A stretch of DNA of 60,000 nucleotides. Origin: an uncultured Flavobacteriaceae bacterium. GTDB taxonomy: Bacteria; Bacteroidota; Bacteroidia; Flavobacteriales; Flavobacteriaceae. How positions within the stretch are numbered: the stretch's first letter is position 1; every line of letters starts with the position of its first letter. Location: assembly GCA_905182575.1 (NCBI GenBank), contig CAJJCA010000005.1, positions 1 through 60,000 of the forward strand, written 5' to 3'. This document shows, piece after piece, positions 19,453 through 28,888 of the stretch. The position numbers and the translations under genes are program-made. Below the pieces are notes generated by a model. The model made no database searches. It was not told the origin of the DNA and saw nothing but the letters and a program-made list of their open reading frames with translations.

Positions 19453-20981
19453 AAGTACGATTAATCCTTGGCGATCAATTAAATCTAAACCATTCTTGGT
19501 TTGATCAAATTGACGATTCGGTCTGTTATGTGATGATGGAGGTTCGGCAGGAAACCGATTATGTCAAGCATCATTTACAAAAAGTAGTTGCTTTTTTTAA
19601 CGCCATGCGCCATTTTAAAAGTGCTATTGAAAACAAAGGACATCGCATTCATTATTTTAAATTAGACAATCCAGAAAACAAACAAAGCATTACGGAGAAT
19701 TTGAATCAAATAATTGGTCAATATGAAGCCACTCATTTTGAGTATCAGTTTCCTGATGAGTACCGACTTGATTTAGAATTAAATCAATATTGTAAAACAC
19801 TCTCTATTTCCTCCTCCGTTATAGACTCAGAACATTTCATGACTTCAAGGCTTTTTCTTACTGAATTTTTTGAAGGGAAAAAGCAGTTGGTGATGGAGTT
19901 TTTTTATCGCAGAATACGCAAAGATTTCAATCTGCTAATGGAAGCTGGAAAACCCTTAGGAGGTCTTTGGAACTTTGACAAAAACAATCGGAATAAATGG
20001 AAGGGAGAACCTGCAATTCCACAACCATTTAAAGGAGCTCCAACATCCATTGATGCTTTGGAGGAACTCTTAAAAAAACAAGGGGTTGAAACTTTAGGAA
20101 CCTTAGATTCAGCTAATTTTTTGTATCCGGCCACTCGGGAAGAAGCCCTGCTTCAATTGGATTATTTTAATCAGCATTTACTAGAATATTTTGGACATTA
20201 TCAAGATGCCATGCACACCCAAGAGGTGAATTTGTTTCATTCCCGTCTTTCCTTTGCATTAAATACAAAAATGGTTTCCCCTTTAGAAGTGGTTACCTCG
20301 GTAATTGAATATTATCACGCCAATGAAGAAACAATTGAGATTTCTCAAGTAGAAGGTTTTGTACGTCAGATTATTGGTTGGCGAGAATACATGCGAGGAA
20401 TTTATTGGAGAGAAATGCCAAACTATGCAAAGAAAAATGTTTTGGATAATCAAAATTCACTTCCTGATTTTTATTGGACCGCCAAAACCAAAATGAATTG
20501 CTTGCATCACAGCATTCAAAATTCATTAGACCATGCCTATGCTCACCACATACAGCGTTTGATGATCACTGGAAATTTTGCTTTGTTAGCGCAAGTACAT
20601 CCCGATGAAGTGGATCAATGGTATTTAGGGGTCTATGCTGATGCGGTGGAATGGGTGCAAATGCCTAATACTCGAGGGATGAGTCAGTGGGCAGACGGGG
20701 GAATTGTTGCCACAAAACCCTATGTTTCTGCAGCGGCCTATATTCATAAAATGAGTAATTATTGTGGTGATTGTCAATATGATAAAAAGAAGCGAGTGGG
20801 TGACGATGCCTGTCCCTTCAACAGCTTGTATTGGAACTTTTTAGATGATAAAAAAGAGCATTTCGCAAAAAACAATCGCATGGCAATGATGCTGCGTTTG
20901 TTGGAAAAAATTCCTGCGGCGGATCTTGCTGAAATAAAAAAGCGTGCTTATGAAATCATAACCCAACCCGATGCATTTTAA
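19449..20981 (+). CDS. Iron-sulfur bacterial cryptochrome/photolyase, FeS-BCP, (6-4) type (510 aa)
   Basis: Prokaryotic (6-4) photolyase family. Starts [18 protein letters not shown]; the FAD domain has [19 protein letters not shown] and [19 protein letters not shown], the His-rich block used in (6-4) repair. The four cysteines expected to hold a [4Fe-4S] cluster are present: one in KMNCLHH, two in YCGDCQYD, one in [11 protein letters not shown]. Trp and Tyr residues near [17 protein letters not shown] are also typical. Length about 510 is normal. It overlaps cry-DASH by 4 bases and the next cryptochrome by 11 bases. Confidence 0.92.
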   Translation: MKVRLILGDQLNLNHSWFDQIDDSVCYVMMEVRQETDYVKHHLQKVVAFFNAMRHFKSAIENKGHRIHYFKLDNPENKQSITENLNQIIGQYEATHFEYQFPDEYRLDLELNQYCKTLSISSSVIDSEHFMTSRLFLTEFFEGKKQLVMEFFYRRIRKDFNLLMEAGKPLGGLWNFDKNNRNKWKGEPAIPQPFKGAPTSIDALEELLKKQGVETLGTLDSANFLYPATREEALLQLDYFNQHLLEYFGHYQDAMHTQEVNLFHSRLSFALNTKMVSPLEVVTSVIEYYHANEETIEISQVEGFVRQIIGWREYMRGIYWREMPNYAKKNVLDNQNSLPDFYWTAKTKMNCLHHSIQNSLDHAYAHHIQRLMITGNFALLAQVHPDEVDQWYLGVYADAVEWVQMPNTRGMSQWADGGIVATKPYVSAAAYIHKMSNYCGDCQYDKKKRVGDDACPFNSLYWNFLDDKKEHFAKNNRMAMMLRLLEKIPAADLAEIKKRAYEIITQPDAF

Positions 20982-22449
20982 GACCAAAAAACTTAATGTA
21001 ATTTGGTTAAAAAGAGATCTAAGACTTTTAGACCATGAAGCCCTCCATGTTGCTTTGGCGTCTGACAACAACTGCCTTCTCTTATATGTTTTAGAAGAGG
21101 AATTATTAAACGACAGCCATTACAGTGAGCGTCATTTCAATTTCATCAAACAGTCAATCGCACAATTAAATCAACAATTAAAACCGCATAATACTAAAGT
21201 GCTGTGTGTGCAAGGAACTGTTTTAAGTATTTTGAAAAGTTTAAATGAACGTATTCCGATTTCATTGTATTCTCATCAAGAAACCGGGATTCAACTCACA
21301 TTTGATCGGGATAAGGAAGTCCGACAATGGGTAGATTCTAAAAAAATTATTTGGAAGGAGTTTTTGCAGCAAGGTGTTTTTAGACGCTTGAGGAATCGAA
21401 AAAAATGGATTCATTTATGGACTGCCCATATGAATCGACCTATTTTGACTTTTTCTCCCAAAGAAAATCAGTTGGTTGATTCGGAAACGATTCTCGAACT
21501 TGAATCTCATTTTGAGGTTGTTTCGTTGGATACATCAAAATCAGCATTACTTCAACCTGGGGGAGAACACAATGCGCATCGTTATCTAAATTCCTTTTTT
21601 GAAAGTCGTTATTTAAATTATCAAAAACACATTTCAAAACCCAATTTGGCTCGAAAGAGTTGCAGCAGACTTTCTCCATATATTGCTTGGGGAAATATTT
21701 CAATGCGGCAAGTTTTGCAGCGAACAGAAGGAGAAAAAGAGCAGGGTAAAAGGAGTCGTGCCTTATCCGCTTTTGATTCACGCTTAAGATGGCAAGCTCA
21801 TTTTATTCAAAAATTTGAAATGGAATGTGTAATGGAATTTAAGAGTATTAATAAAGGATATCATGCCCTTACAAAAGAAAAACGTTCTGATCATTTGACT
21901 GCTTGGGAAACCGGGCAAACGGGAGTACCCATGGTAGACGCTGCCATGCGGTGCTTGGTTGCAACGGGTTATTTAAACTTTAGAATGCGTGCTTTGGTCG
22001 TTTCTTTTGTGATTCATCAACTGTGGCAACCTTGGCAATCCATTTCAGGGTTTTTGGCCCGTCAGTTTTTAGATTTTGAACCGGGAATTCATTTTCCTCA
22101 AATTCAAATGCAAGCAGGTGAAACCGGAATAAATACCCTTAGAATTTATAATCCAGTTAAAAATGGACTGGAGCACGACCCGCAAGGGTTATTTGTAAAA
22201 CAATGGATTCCAGAATTGGCTACTTTGCCTCAAGCTTTCCTTCACACCCCCTGGAATTTAACGCCCTTGGAAGCTGCTTTGTATGATTTTAAGTTAGGAG
22301 ACAATTATCCATTGCCCATAGTTGATTTAACCAAAAGCCGTGAAAAAGCAAGTCAAACCTTGTGGAACCTTCAAAAAAACAGTTTGGTTAGAAAAGAAAG
22401 CAAACGAATTTTAAATAGACATACCTTACCAAATAGTAGAGAATCATGA
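20971..22449 (+). CDS. Divergent cryptochrome/photolyase family flavoprotein (492 aa)
   Basis: Two-domain photolyase architecture: [20 protein letters not shown] at the N-terminus, then [41 protein letters not shown] and [20 protein letters not shown]. At the place where photolyases have N-x-G-x-W-Q-W this one has [20 protein letters not shown], so the Asn facing flavin N5 and the proximal Trp of the electron chain appear to be missing. A related marine family shares this block. DNA repair is therefore doubtful; a sensor role or single-strand activity is possible. It overlaps its neighbours at both ends (11 and 4 bases). Confidence 0.88.
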   Translation: MHFKTKKLNVIWLKRDLRLLDHEALHVALASDNNCLLLYVLEEELLNDSHYSERHFNFIKQSIAQLNQQLKPHNTKVLCVQGTVLSILKSLNERIPISLYSHQETGIQLTFDRDKEVRQWVDSKKIIWKEFLQQGVFRRLRNRKKWIHLWTAHMNRPILTFSPKENQLVDSETILELESHFEVVSLDTSKSALLQPGGEHNAHRYLNSFFESRYLNYQKHISKPNLARKSCSRLSPYIAWGNISMRQVLQRTEGEKEQGKRSRALSAFDSRLRWQAHFIQKFEMECVMEFKSINKGYHALTKEKRSDHLTAWETGQTGVPMVDAAMRCLVATGYLNFRMRALVVSFVIHQLWQPWQSISGFLARQFLDFEPGIHFPQIQMQAGETGINTLRIYNPVKNGLEHDPQGLFVKQWIPELATLPQAFLHTPWNLTPLEAALYDFKLGDNYPLPIVDLTKSREKASQTLWNLQKNSLVRKESKRILNRHTLPNSRES

Positions 22450-22730
22450 AAAAAGAAATCACATTAGAGGAAGTTCAAATTGATCGAGTTATCGAAATGG
22501 CATGGGAAGATCGCACTCCTTTTGATGCCATCCTAATGCAATTTGGTTTAAAAGAACAGGATGTCATTAAGTTGATGCGAAGGGAGATGAAACTCTCCAG
22601 TTTTAAGATGTGGCGGGCTAGAGTTCAGGGGCGAAAAACCAAGCACAGCAAAAGCCGATCAGAAACTGTAGATCGTTTTAAATGTACCCGTCAAAGAAAT
22701 ATTAGCAATAATAAGGTTTCAAAACGCTGA
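22446..22730 (+). CDS. TIGR03643/DUF2805 family protein (94 aa)
   Basis: Short basic protein with [37 protein letters not shown] and [15 protein letters not shown], the TIGR03643 pattern. The first half looks like a helix-turn-helix; the tail is Lys/Arg-rich and could bind nucleic acid. The family is usually located beside cryptochromes or photolyases, and here it closes the cassette with a 4-base overlap. Function unknown. Confidence 0.88.
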   Translation: MKKEITLEEVQIDRVIEMAWEDRTPFDAILMQFGLKEQDVIKLMRREMKLSSFKMWRARVQGRKTKHSKSRSETVDRFKCTRQRNISNNKVSKR

Positions 22731-22757
22731 TTTTTATTAGCTTATGATGAAAATCCC

Positions 22758-23156
22758 ATGTCCTCCAACAAAACAAAACCTACCGCTACCTCTGTCCATC
22801 TGTTTTTAGAAGACCTAGTCCCTGAGGGAAACAAATTGATAGATGGGGATTATACCGAATGATATTTCGCCATAGGGGAGCACAGACGAATTCTTTGTGG
22901 CAATTCCATTACCGACCTTGGTTATTATCATTATAAATATGCGAGCGGGAGAGAAGGCGATTGGTTTTTAACTGGTTTTCCCCCTAAAAAATGCCCTTAC
23001 ACTTTATCTGATATGCGATATTTCCCACAAGAAATTTAATTTTGAAGCCCTTGGAAAACACAAAAAAGGCAAAGGTTGCCTTTATATTAAAAAGTTAGCA
23101 GATGTGGATTTAAAGGTTCTCGAAGAGATCTTTGTTAGATTTTCCTTTAATTGTTA
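22758..23156 (+). pseudogene. DUF1801 domain protein, broken
   Basis: ATG 22758 reads MSSNKTKPTATSVHLFLEDL, then an in-frame TGA at 22860-22862; the frame goes on as YYHYKYASGREGDWFLTGFP (a near-perfect DUF1801 block) and shifts near 22993 into TLYLICDISHKKFNFEALGK and GCLYIKKLADVDLKVLEE. The length is normal for the family (about 130 residues) but the segment before YYHYKY is poorly conserved. A stop plus a frameshift in a non-essential gene suggests real decay. Its 3' end overlaps the convergent CarboxypepD_reg gene by 10 bases. Confidence 0.7.
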
Positions 23157-24004
23157 AAAAAGCTTTGGTATCGAACTTCCACGTTCATTCCAACACTTGC
23201 TGAACCAAGAGCGGACCATGTTCCTTGACTAACTTCTCTAGCAATGAGTTGGGCTCCAAAAAAGCCTCCAGAGAAAAACAATTTGCCAGGTCCCAAATCC
23301 TCTATCCATTCTATGGCGATAAAAAAATCTTCATCGATAACAATTTCATAAGGCGTTAAATCAACAGTGACGATACCGGATTCAATATCTGTTTCCACTA
23401 TAATATTTTCATTGAGTATATTTTCGTTTGGAAGTCCGTTGACCAGATCATAAAAGTTTAAACGAAATTTAATTGGACCGTAATCGTTTTCAACCAAGGA
23501 GACATTGAATTTCTTTAAAATCATCGGGCGTTTTCTTCCCCGAACAACAAAACCCATTTCATTTCCAAGCTTATTGGTGGTAAAGGCTGCATACAGCAAT
23601 TTTGAAGTGGTTTTATTTCCTAATATTTTTGTTTGATATTTCGTTTTACGATCCCAAGTCAAAATTACTTCGTCCAGCTCAGTTGCTTTTTTTGTTAAGG
23701 AAATTTCTATAAGTTGCTGATCTAAAAAATCCTTTAAAACAAATGATTTTGATTCAAAGCCAATCATGGAAAAAAGCAAGGTGTCTTGCGCATTCAATTG
23801 TGCATTGACACCCAATTCGAAATAACCATAATCATCCGATACAGTCCCAATGTTTTTATTGATTAATCCAATATTTACATAGGGGAGGGGTTCTTTTGTT
23901 GCGGCGTCAAGAACTTGCCCTATAAGATCAGACTGTGCGAACACTGACTGTCCAAAAACAACTGAACAAAAGATACTTAGTAGGATAATAATTTTCTTTT
24001 TCAT
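23147..24004 (-). CDS. Secreted protein with carboxypeptidase-like regulatory domain (285 aa)
   Basis: Signal peptide (KKKIIILLSIFCSVVFGQ, ending SVFAQ) followed by a CarboxypepD_reg-like beta-sandwich, about residues 26-105 (LIGQVLDAATKEPLPYVNIG, TVSDDYGYFELG, ATELDEVIL). The C-terminal 170 residues are beta-rich and unassigned (GFVVRGRKRPMILKKFNVS). In this phylum the domain is common at the N-terminus of surface and outer-membrane proteins; here no barrel follows. It lies 29 bases after murA on the same strand and may share its transcript. Confidence 0.8.
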   Translation of the reverse strand: MKKKIIILLSIFCSVVFGQSVFAQSDLIGQVLDAATKEPLPYVNIGLINKNIGTVSDDYGYFELGVNAQLNAQDTLLFSMIGFESKSFVLKDFLDQQLIEISLTKKATELDEVILTWDRKTKYQTKILGNKTTSKLLYAAFTTNKLGNEMGFVVRGRKRPMILKKFNVSLVENDYGPIKFRLNFYDLVNGLPNENILNENIIVETDIESGIVTVDLTPYEIVIDEDFFIAIEWIEDLGPGKLFFSGGFFGAQLIAREVSQGTWSALGSASVGMNVEVRYQSFFNN

Positions 24005-24033
24005 TGGGTGTGAAGTGAAGCAACGTTAAGCGG

Positions 24034-25341
24034 TTATACACGTGTTATTTTAGCTCCAATTGCTTGAAGACGTTCTACAATTTTCTCATAACCACGATCA
24101 ATTTGTTCGATGTTATGAATTGTACTGGTTCCTTCAGCAGAAAGTGCTGCAATAAGCAACGATATTCCCGCCCGAATATCAGGAGAGGTCAATGTTGCTG
24201 ATTTAAGTTGGGATTCAAAGTCATGACCAATAACCGTTGCTCGATGTGGATCACACAAGATGATTTTGGCTCCCATGTCAATTAATTTATCAACAAAGAA
24301 CAAACGACTTTCAAACATTTTTTGGTGGATCAAAACACTTCCACGTGCTTGGGTTGCAACCACGAGAATAATACTCAAAAGATCAGGCGTAAACCCTGGC
24401 CATGGAGCATCAGAAATAGTTAATATAGAACCATCAATATAACTTTGTACTTCATACCCATTGGTATGTGCAGGGATAAAAATATCATCTCCCTTTTTTT
24501 GAATTGTAATGCCTAACTTTCTGAAAACACTAGGCATTTGTCCTAAATATTCCCAGCGTACATTTTTAATCGTGATTTCACTTTTGGTCATTGCGGCTAA
24601 ACCAACCCAACTTCCTATTTCAATCATATCTGGTAGAATGCTGTGATCTGTTCTCCCTAGGTTTTCAACGCCATGAATGGTTAATAAATTAGAGCCAATT
24701 CCAGTGATTTTGGCTCCCATTCGATTGAGCATATTACAGAGTTGCTGTAAATAAGGTTCACAAGCAGCATTGTAAATTGTAGTTGTTCCGGTTGCTAATA
24801 CCGCAGCCATTAAAATGTTAGCAGTTCCAGTAACAGAAGCCTCATCCAGTAACATGTCGGTACCGATTAATTCTTTGGCTTCAACGCTGTAAAAATAATC
24901 TTCACGATTATAATTAAATTTAGCTCCTAGTTTGATCAAACCTTCAAAGTGGGTATCCAGTCTGCGTCTTCCAATTTTATCTCCTCCTGGTCTGGGTATA
25001 CTTCCTTTGCCAAATCGCGCTAAAAGGGGACCTACCAACATGATGGAGCCTCGCAGCTCTTTTCCGTCCACTTTAAATTGTTCAGAACTTAAATAATCAA
25101 GATCAATAGCATCGGCCTGAAAGCGAAAACTACCCTTTGCTATTTTCTCAACTTTTACGCCAAAATTCTTAAGGAGTTGAATGAGTTTATTGACATCGAT
25201 GATGTCTGGAATATTATGAATATTTACTACTTCTGGAGTAAGTAAAACAGCACATAAAATCTGTAAGGCTTCGTTTTTTGCTCCTTGTGGAGTGATCGAT
25301 CCACTTAACTTGTGTCCTCCTTCAATTTGAAAACTCCCCAT
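24034..25341 (-). CDS. murA: UDP-N-acetylglucosamine 1-carboxyvinyltransferase MurA, Asp-type (435 aa)
   Basis: First committed step of peptidoglycan synthesis: enolpyruvyl transfer to UDP-GlcNAc. The catalytic Lys is seen in PQGAKNEALQ (K22-N23), and the loop reads PRPGGDKIGRRRLDTHFEGL. The position of the usual catalytic Cys115 (GGC in E. coli) is Asp here (D121, codon 24979-24981). Asp-type MurA enzymes, as in mycobacteria and chlamydiae, are active and resist fosfomycin. Length is normal. It lies 12 bases downstream of DUF4290, probably the same operon. Confidence 0.95.
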   Translation of the reverse strand: MGSFQIEGGHKLSGSITPQGAKNEALQILCAVLLTPEVVNIHNIPDIIDVNKLIQLLKNFGVKVEKIAKGSFRFQADAIDLDYLSSEQFKVDGKELRGSIMLVGPLLARFGKGSIPRPGGDKIGRRRLDTHFEGLIKLGAKFNYNREDYFYSVEAKELIGTDMLLDEASVTGTANILMAAVLATGTTTIYNAACEPYLQQLCNMLNRMGAKITGIGSNLLTIHGVENLGRTDHSILPDMIEIGSWVGLAAMTKSEITIKNVRWEYLGQMPSVFRKLGITIQKKGDDIFIPAHTNGYEVQSYIDGSILTISDAPWPGFTPDLLSIILVVATQARGSVLIHQKMFESRLFFVDKLIDMGAKIILCDPHRATVIGHDFESQLKSATLTSPDIRAGISLLIAALSAEGTSTIHNIEQIDRGYEKIVERLQAIGAKITRV

Positions 25342-25353
25342 TAAAATTAAAGT

Positions 25354-26007
25354 TTAATATCGTTTACGATTGTTATTGTTTCGTTTGTTTCGTTGAGGTG
25401 GCTTATGATTACTTTTTGGACCATTTCCGTTTTTAGGTCTCCCTTTTAGAAGTTCCGCGGAGTCCGTAAGTGGAAGCAACTCTTCTTTAACAGTTAGAGT
25501 TTTATCCGAAAGCTCTGCCAAATGATTGAGTATTACGATATCTTCTACAGTGTCTTTGTTCCAATTAAGAAAACATTTTTTCATGTGATTGGCAATATTA
25601 AAAACCAATGCACTTTTCATGTCTCCATCTTCCCAACCCTTGGCAACATTGATCATACTTTTAAGGTTATTACCATAAAAACGATATCTAGGGAATTTTT
25701 GAGGATAAGGCAATCTGGCTGGTTTTTCCTCCAACAATTCCCTTGAAGGTTTTTCATAAGGACCATCAACATCCAATTCAAAATCAGACATGATGAACAA
25801 TTGATCCCAAAGTTTGTGTTGAAAGTCAGGAACGTCCCTCAGGTGCGGACTTAAATTTCCCATGATGCCAATAATTGCTTTTGACATTTTGTTGCGTTCT
25901 TCCTTATCTTCTGTTGCAACGAGTTGGTTGACCATGATTTGCACATGACGCCCGTATTCAGGTATGATAAGTTGAGTACGCTTAGTATTGTATTGTAAAG
26001 ATTCCAT
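25354..26007 (-). CDS. DUF4290 family protein (217 aa)
   Basis: Bacteroidetes-specific family usually found directly upstream of murA, as here (12-base gap). Recognisable blocks: ESLQYNTKRTQLIIPEYGRH, IIGIMGNLSPHLRDVPDFQH and LWDQLFIMSDFELDVDGPYE. The last 40 residues are a basic, Asn/Arg/Lys-rich tail (KPPQRNKRNNNNRKRY) that may bind nucleic acid or be disordered. No signal peptide. Function unknown. Confidence 0.9.
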   Translation of the reverse strand: MESLQYNTKRTQLIIPEYGRHVQIMVNQLVATEDKEERNKMSKAIIGIMGNLSPHLRDVPDFQHKLWDQLFIMSDFELDVDGPYEKPSRELLEEKPARLPYPQKFPRYRFYGNNLKSMINVAKGWEDGDMKSALVFNIANHMKKCFLNWNKDTVEDIVILNHLAELSDKTLTVKEELLPLTDSAELLKGRPKNGNGPKSNHKPPQRNKRNNNNRKRY

Positions 26008-26100
26008 TATGGAGAGTGATTTAATTTACTAAGATGCAGTTTAATAATATTGCAAATTACTAAAATTCGAATTATTGTCCTTTTAAAATATAATGTTTTA

Positions 26101-26391
26101 TTATAATGTAATAACGTCCTTAAACTCAGCGGCTTTTTTATAAATCGTGATCACCTCATCAGGAGAGTTCATTTCTAAAGTTATGGTTAGACTTTGAAAC
26201 TTTTTCTTTGAAGAAGCAACCAGACTCACTTTTTTCTCTTTGGTGTTGAATAGTGCTTTTAGATTATCAACCTGAGGGTTTTCAGTTTTAACAATAAACT
26301 TAAACATATAAGTTCCGGGCCAAGATTGAGATTTCTCAAGTTGGGAGTAAAATCGTGAATAAAATTCATCTGAATTTTCCTTTGATTTCAT
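26101..26391 (-). CDS. DUF493 (YbeD-like) protein (96 aa)
   Basis: Small ACT-like alpha/beta protein with WPGTYMFKFIVKTEN, ALFNTKEKKVSLVASSKKKF and QSLTITLEMNSPDEVITIYK, matching DUF493. Homologues include the E. coli YbeD protein, of unknown regulatory role. It is divergent from the AAA ATPase gene. A TATATTTG -7 box (26412-26419) lies about 20 bases before its ATG. Confidence 0.87.
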   Translation of the reverse strand: MKSKENSDEFYSRFYSQLEKSQSWPGTYMFKFIVKTENPQVDNLKALFNTKEKKVSLVASSKKKFQSLTITLEMNSPDEVITIYKKAAEFKDVITL

Positions 26392-26419
26392 TAAGGAAAG
26401 CTAATTTTGTACAAATATA
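26381..26419. promoter_or_regulatory. Back-to-back divergent promoter between DUF493 and the AAA ATPase gene
   Basis: Plus strand: TTTG (26381-26384), a 17-base spacer, TAATTTTG (26402-26409). Minus strand: TATATTTG at 26412-26419. The two -7 boxes are only two bases apart around a TTTGTACAAA palindrome, so RNA polymerase could hardly occupy both at once. Confidence 0.6.
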
Positions 26420-26429
26420 AGTTATTAAA

Positions 26430-27009
26430 ATGAAAAATAAGTTTTGAAAGAAAACCTCCTTGTAAATAAAAAAATTGTCATCAGTGGCGGGCCTGGAAGT
26501 GGTAAAACAACCTTGATCAACCTCCTTATTAACAATGGCTATCATTGCTTTGAGGAGTTTTCGAGATCTGTTATCGATGCTGGAAAAGCAAAGGGTATTC
26601 AAAATTTCTTTGAAACAGAACCATTGATCTTTAGTGAAATCATCTTTCAAGAAAGAAAAAAACAATATTTGTCCGCCCCTAAAATCGACCATTTATCAGT
26701 TTTCCCATATGTGTTTTTTGATCGAGGACTACACGATATTATTGCTTATTTAGATCATCAAGGAAACCCTGCTGATGAAATGAGCATTGAAATACAAAAC
26801 TTCAACATTGCTTGCAAGAATATAAGTTTGATATTTATAAAAATGATGAACATCGGATGGAATCTTTTGAAGAATCTGTTTCAGTTTTTGAGTCTATTAA
26901 AAAAACCTATGAAAAATTTTCTATTCCTATTGTTGAAATTCCTTTTAATACGCCAAATTCAAGAATAATGAGTATACTTGAACTATTAAAAAATGAAAAT
27001 TATTCTTAA
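26430..27009 (+). CDS. AAA_28-type P-loop ATPase, frameshifted
   Basis: Small P-loop NTPase: VISGGPGSGKTTLINLL (Walker A), CFEEFSRSVIDAG, and VFFDRGLHDIIAYLDHQG (Walker B position). After a frame change near 26810 it continues EYKFDIYKNDEHRMESFEES. Where homologues have a stretch like VFILPPW between 'YKFD' and 'IYKNDE' nothing is present, so about ten residues seem to be missing as well. An upstream ATG at 26430 (MKNKF) would need one more base change; otherwise the start is TTG 26444. Family is AAA_28 or deoxynucleoside-kinase-like. Its end overlaps the recQ start by 17 bases. Confidence 0.7.
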
Positions 27010-28888
27010 AATCTTCATAATATTGGAAATTTGAGGGGTTTCGTCCTTTACAAGAGGAGATAATCAATCATTATACCTCAGGAAAAGACACGGTGGTCTT
27101 GTTGCCTACAGGAGGAGGGAAATCTCTTTGCTATCAACTGCCTGCACTTTTAAAAGAAGGAATGACACTGGTCATCTCTCCGTTGATTTCTTTGATGCAA
27201 GATCAAGTAAATCAGATGAATGCGATGGGAATTAAATCGATGTTTTTTCAAAGTAATTCTCAAAAATTTCCAATTAATCAACAGATGGATAATGCCAGGT
27301 TTGGAAAATTCAAGCTGATTTATTGCTCCCCCGAACGGTTATTGAATGCAGATTTTATTAGTCAATTAAAACTTTTACCACTCAATGGCATTGCTGTTGA
27401 TGAAGCGCATTGTATTTCAGAATGGGGTCACGACTTTAGGCCTGCTTTTAAATCCATTAAAGATTTAAAAGAATTATTTCCTAATCTATCGTTGATTGCA
27501 TTGACAGCCACCGCAACGCCCATCGTTCTTGAAGACATTAAAAAAGAACTTAATTTAAAAGAAGCAATGTCTTTACTACTTCTTTTGAAAGAAAAAACTT
27601 GTGTTATGAAACCCTTCAAACAGAAGATAAAATAGGAACTTTAATTAAATATTTTAATAACAATCGGAACCCTGCAATTGTTTATTGCCGCTCAAGAGTT
27701 AGAACAGAACAAGTCACCCAGCAACTGAAAAACGCTGGATTGAAATGTGATTTTTTTCATGGAGGGCTGAGTACGGATATTAAAAAAGAGAAACTAGGCG
27801 ATTGGATCAGCGAAAAAAACCTAATCATGGTGGCGACCAGTGCTTTTGGGATGGGAATCGACAAGAGCAATGTTGGGACGGTGGTGCACCTGTTGCTTCC
27901 GGAAAGCATGGAGGCTTTCTACCAAGAAACCGGAAGGGCCGGAAGAGACGGTACAACTGCAAAAGCTTTACTCCTATTACACCCCTCCGATTATGATCAA
28001 TTAAAAAATCAATTTTTGTGTCATCTGCCCGATACTGAGTTTATAAAAAAGTGTTTTTCTAACTTGTGTAGCTACTTGCAAATACCCTATGGAGAAGGAG
28101 AAGGGTTTGAATATCAGTTGAATTTAAAAGAGTTTAGTAGTCGCTATAAATTAAATACAAAAAAATCTTTCGAGACTTTTAAAATTTTGGCCAGAGAAGG
28201 TGTTTTTGAATTGGTGCAAGTGTATCAAAACAAAACCAAAGTTCAAATGATTTGCAGTCAAAATCAAGCCTTAGACACCATCAATCAAGGAGGGAAAACA
28301 GCTGTTGTTGTTCAATATTTAATGCGAACTTATGAGGACGTGTTCAACAACGAGCAATGGGTGAAGTTGGATGAAATCTCAAAAAGAACAGGTTTTTCTC
28401 AATCTGAAATTCTTAAAATTTTTAATAATCTTTTTCAAAATAAAAATATTGACCTCCAAATACACAATACCGATCTTGAGTTGTTTTGGAACGTGCCGAG
28501 GGAAGATCAGTATACTTTAAATCCATTTTTGAATAATATTAAAGAATACAACAGAATAAAAGTGCAGAAAGTGCAAACGATGATTGATTACGCCTCGGAA
28601 ACGGAAAGGTGCAAACGCAACATGATATTGAATTACTTTGGCGAAAAAAAGCGTACCAAATGCAAGCAATGTTCCTCTGACTCTTGTCGGAGTGAAGAAC
28701 CATTTCCCAAAGAATTGTTTCAACTAATCATCAATTTATTGAAAACAGGACCAAAATCAGCCTATGAAATCTACGGATCACTCCCTTCCAAAAACGAATT
28801 CATTGTTTTAGCTTTGCAGCAATTGCAAGAAAATAAAACCATTACCCAAAATGATGCCAACCAATTTTATTTGAATGATGAAAAATAA
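26993..28888 (+). CDS. recQ: RecQ family ATP-dependent DNA helicase (about 632 aa), two frameshifts
   Basis: 3'-5' helicase in recombination repair. The ATG at 26993 (MKIILKIFI) shifts frame near 27025 into [20 protein letters not shown]. Then come [16 protein letters not shown] (Walker A), [17 protein letters not shown] (DEAH box), and, after a second change near 27566, [47 protein letters not shown] and ETGRAGRDG. The zinc-binding part of the RQC is visible ([21 protein letters not shown]). Total 1896 bases is a multiple of three, so the two errors compensate. HRDC is absent, as in many short flavobacterial RecQ proteins. Confidence 0.9.
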
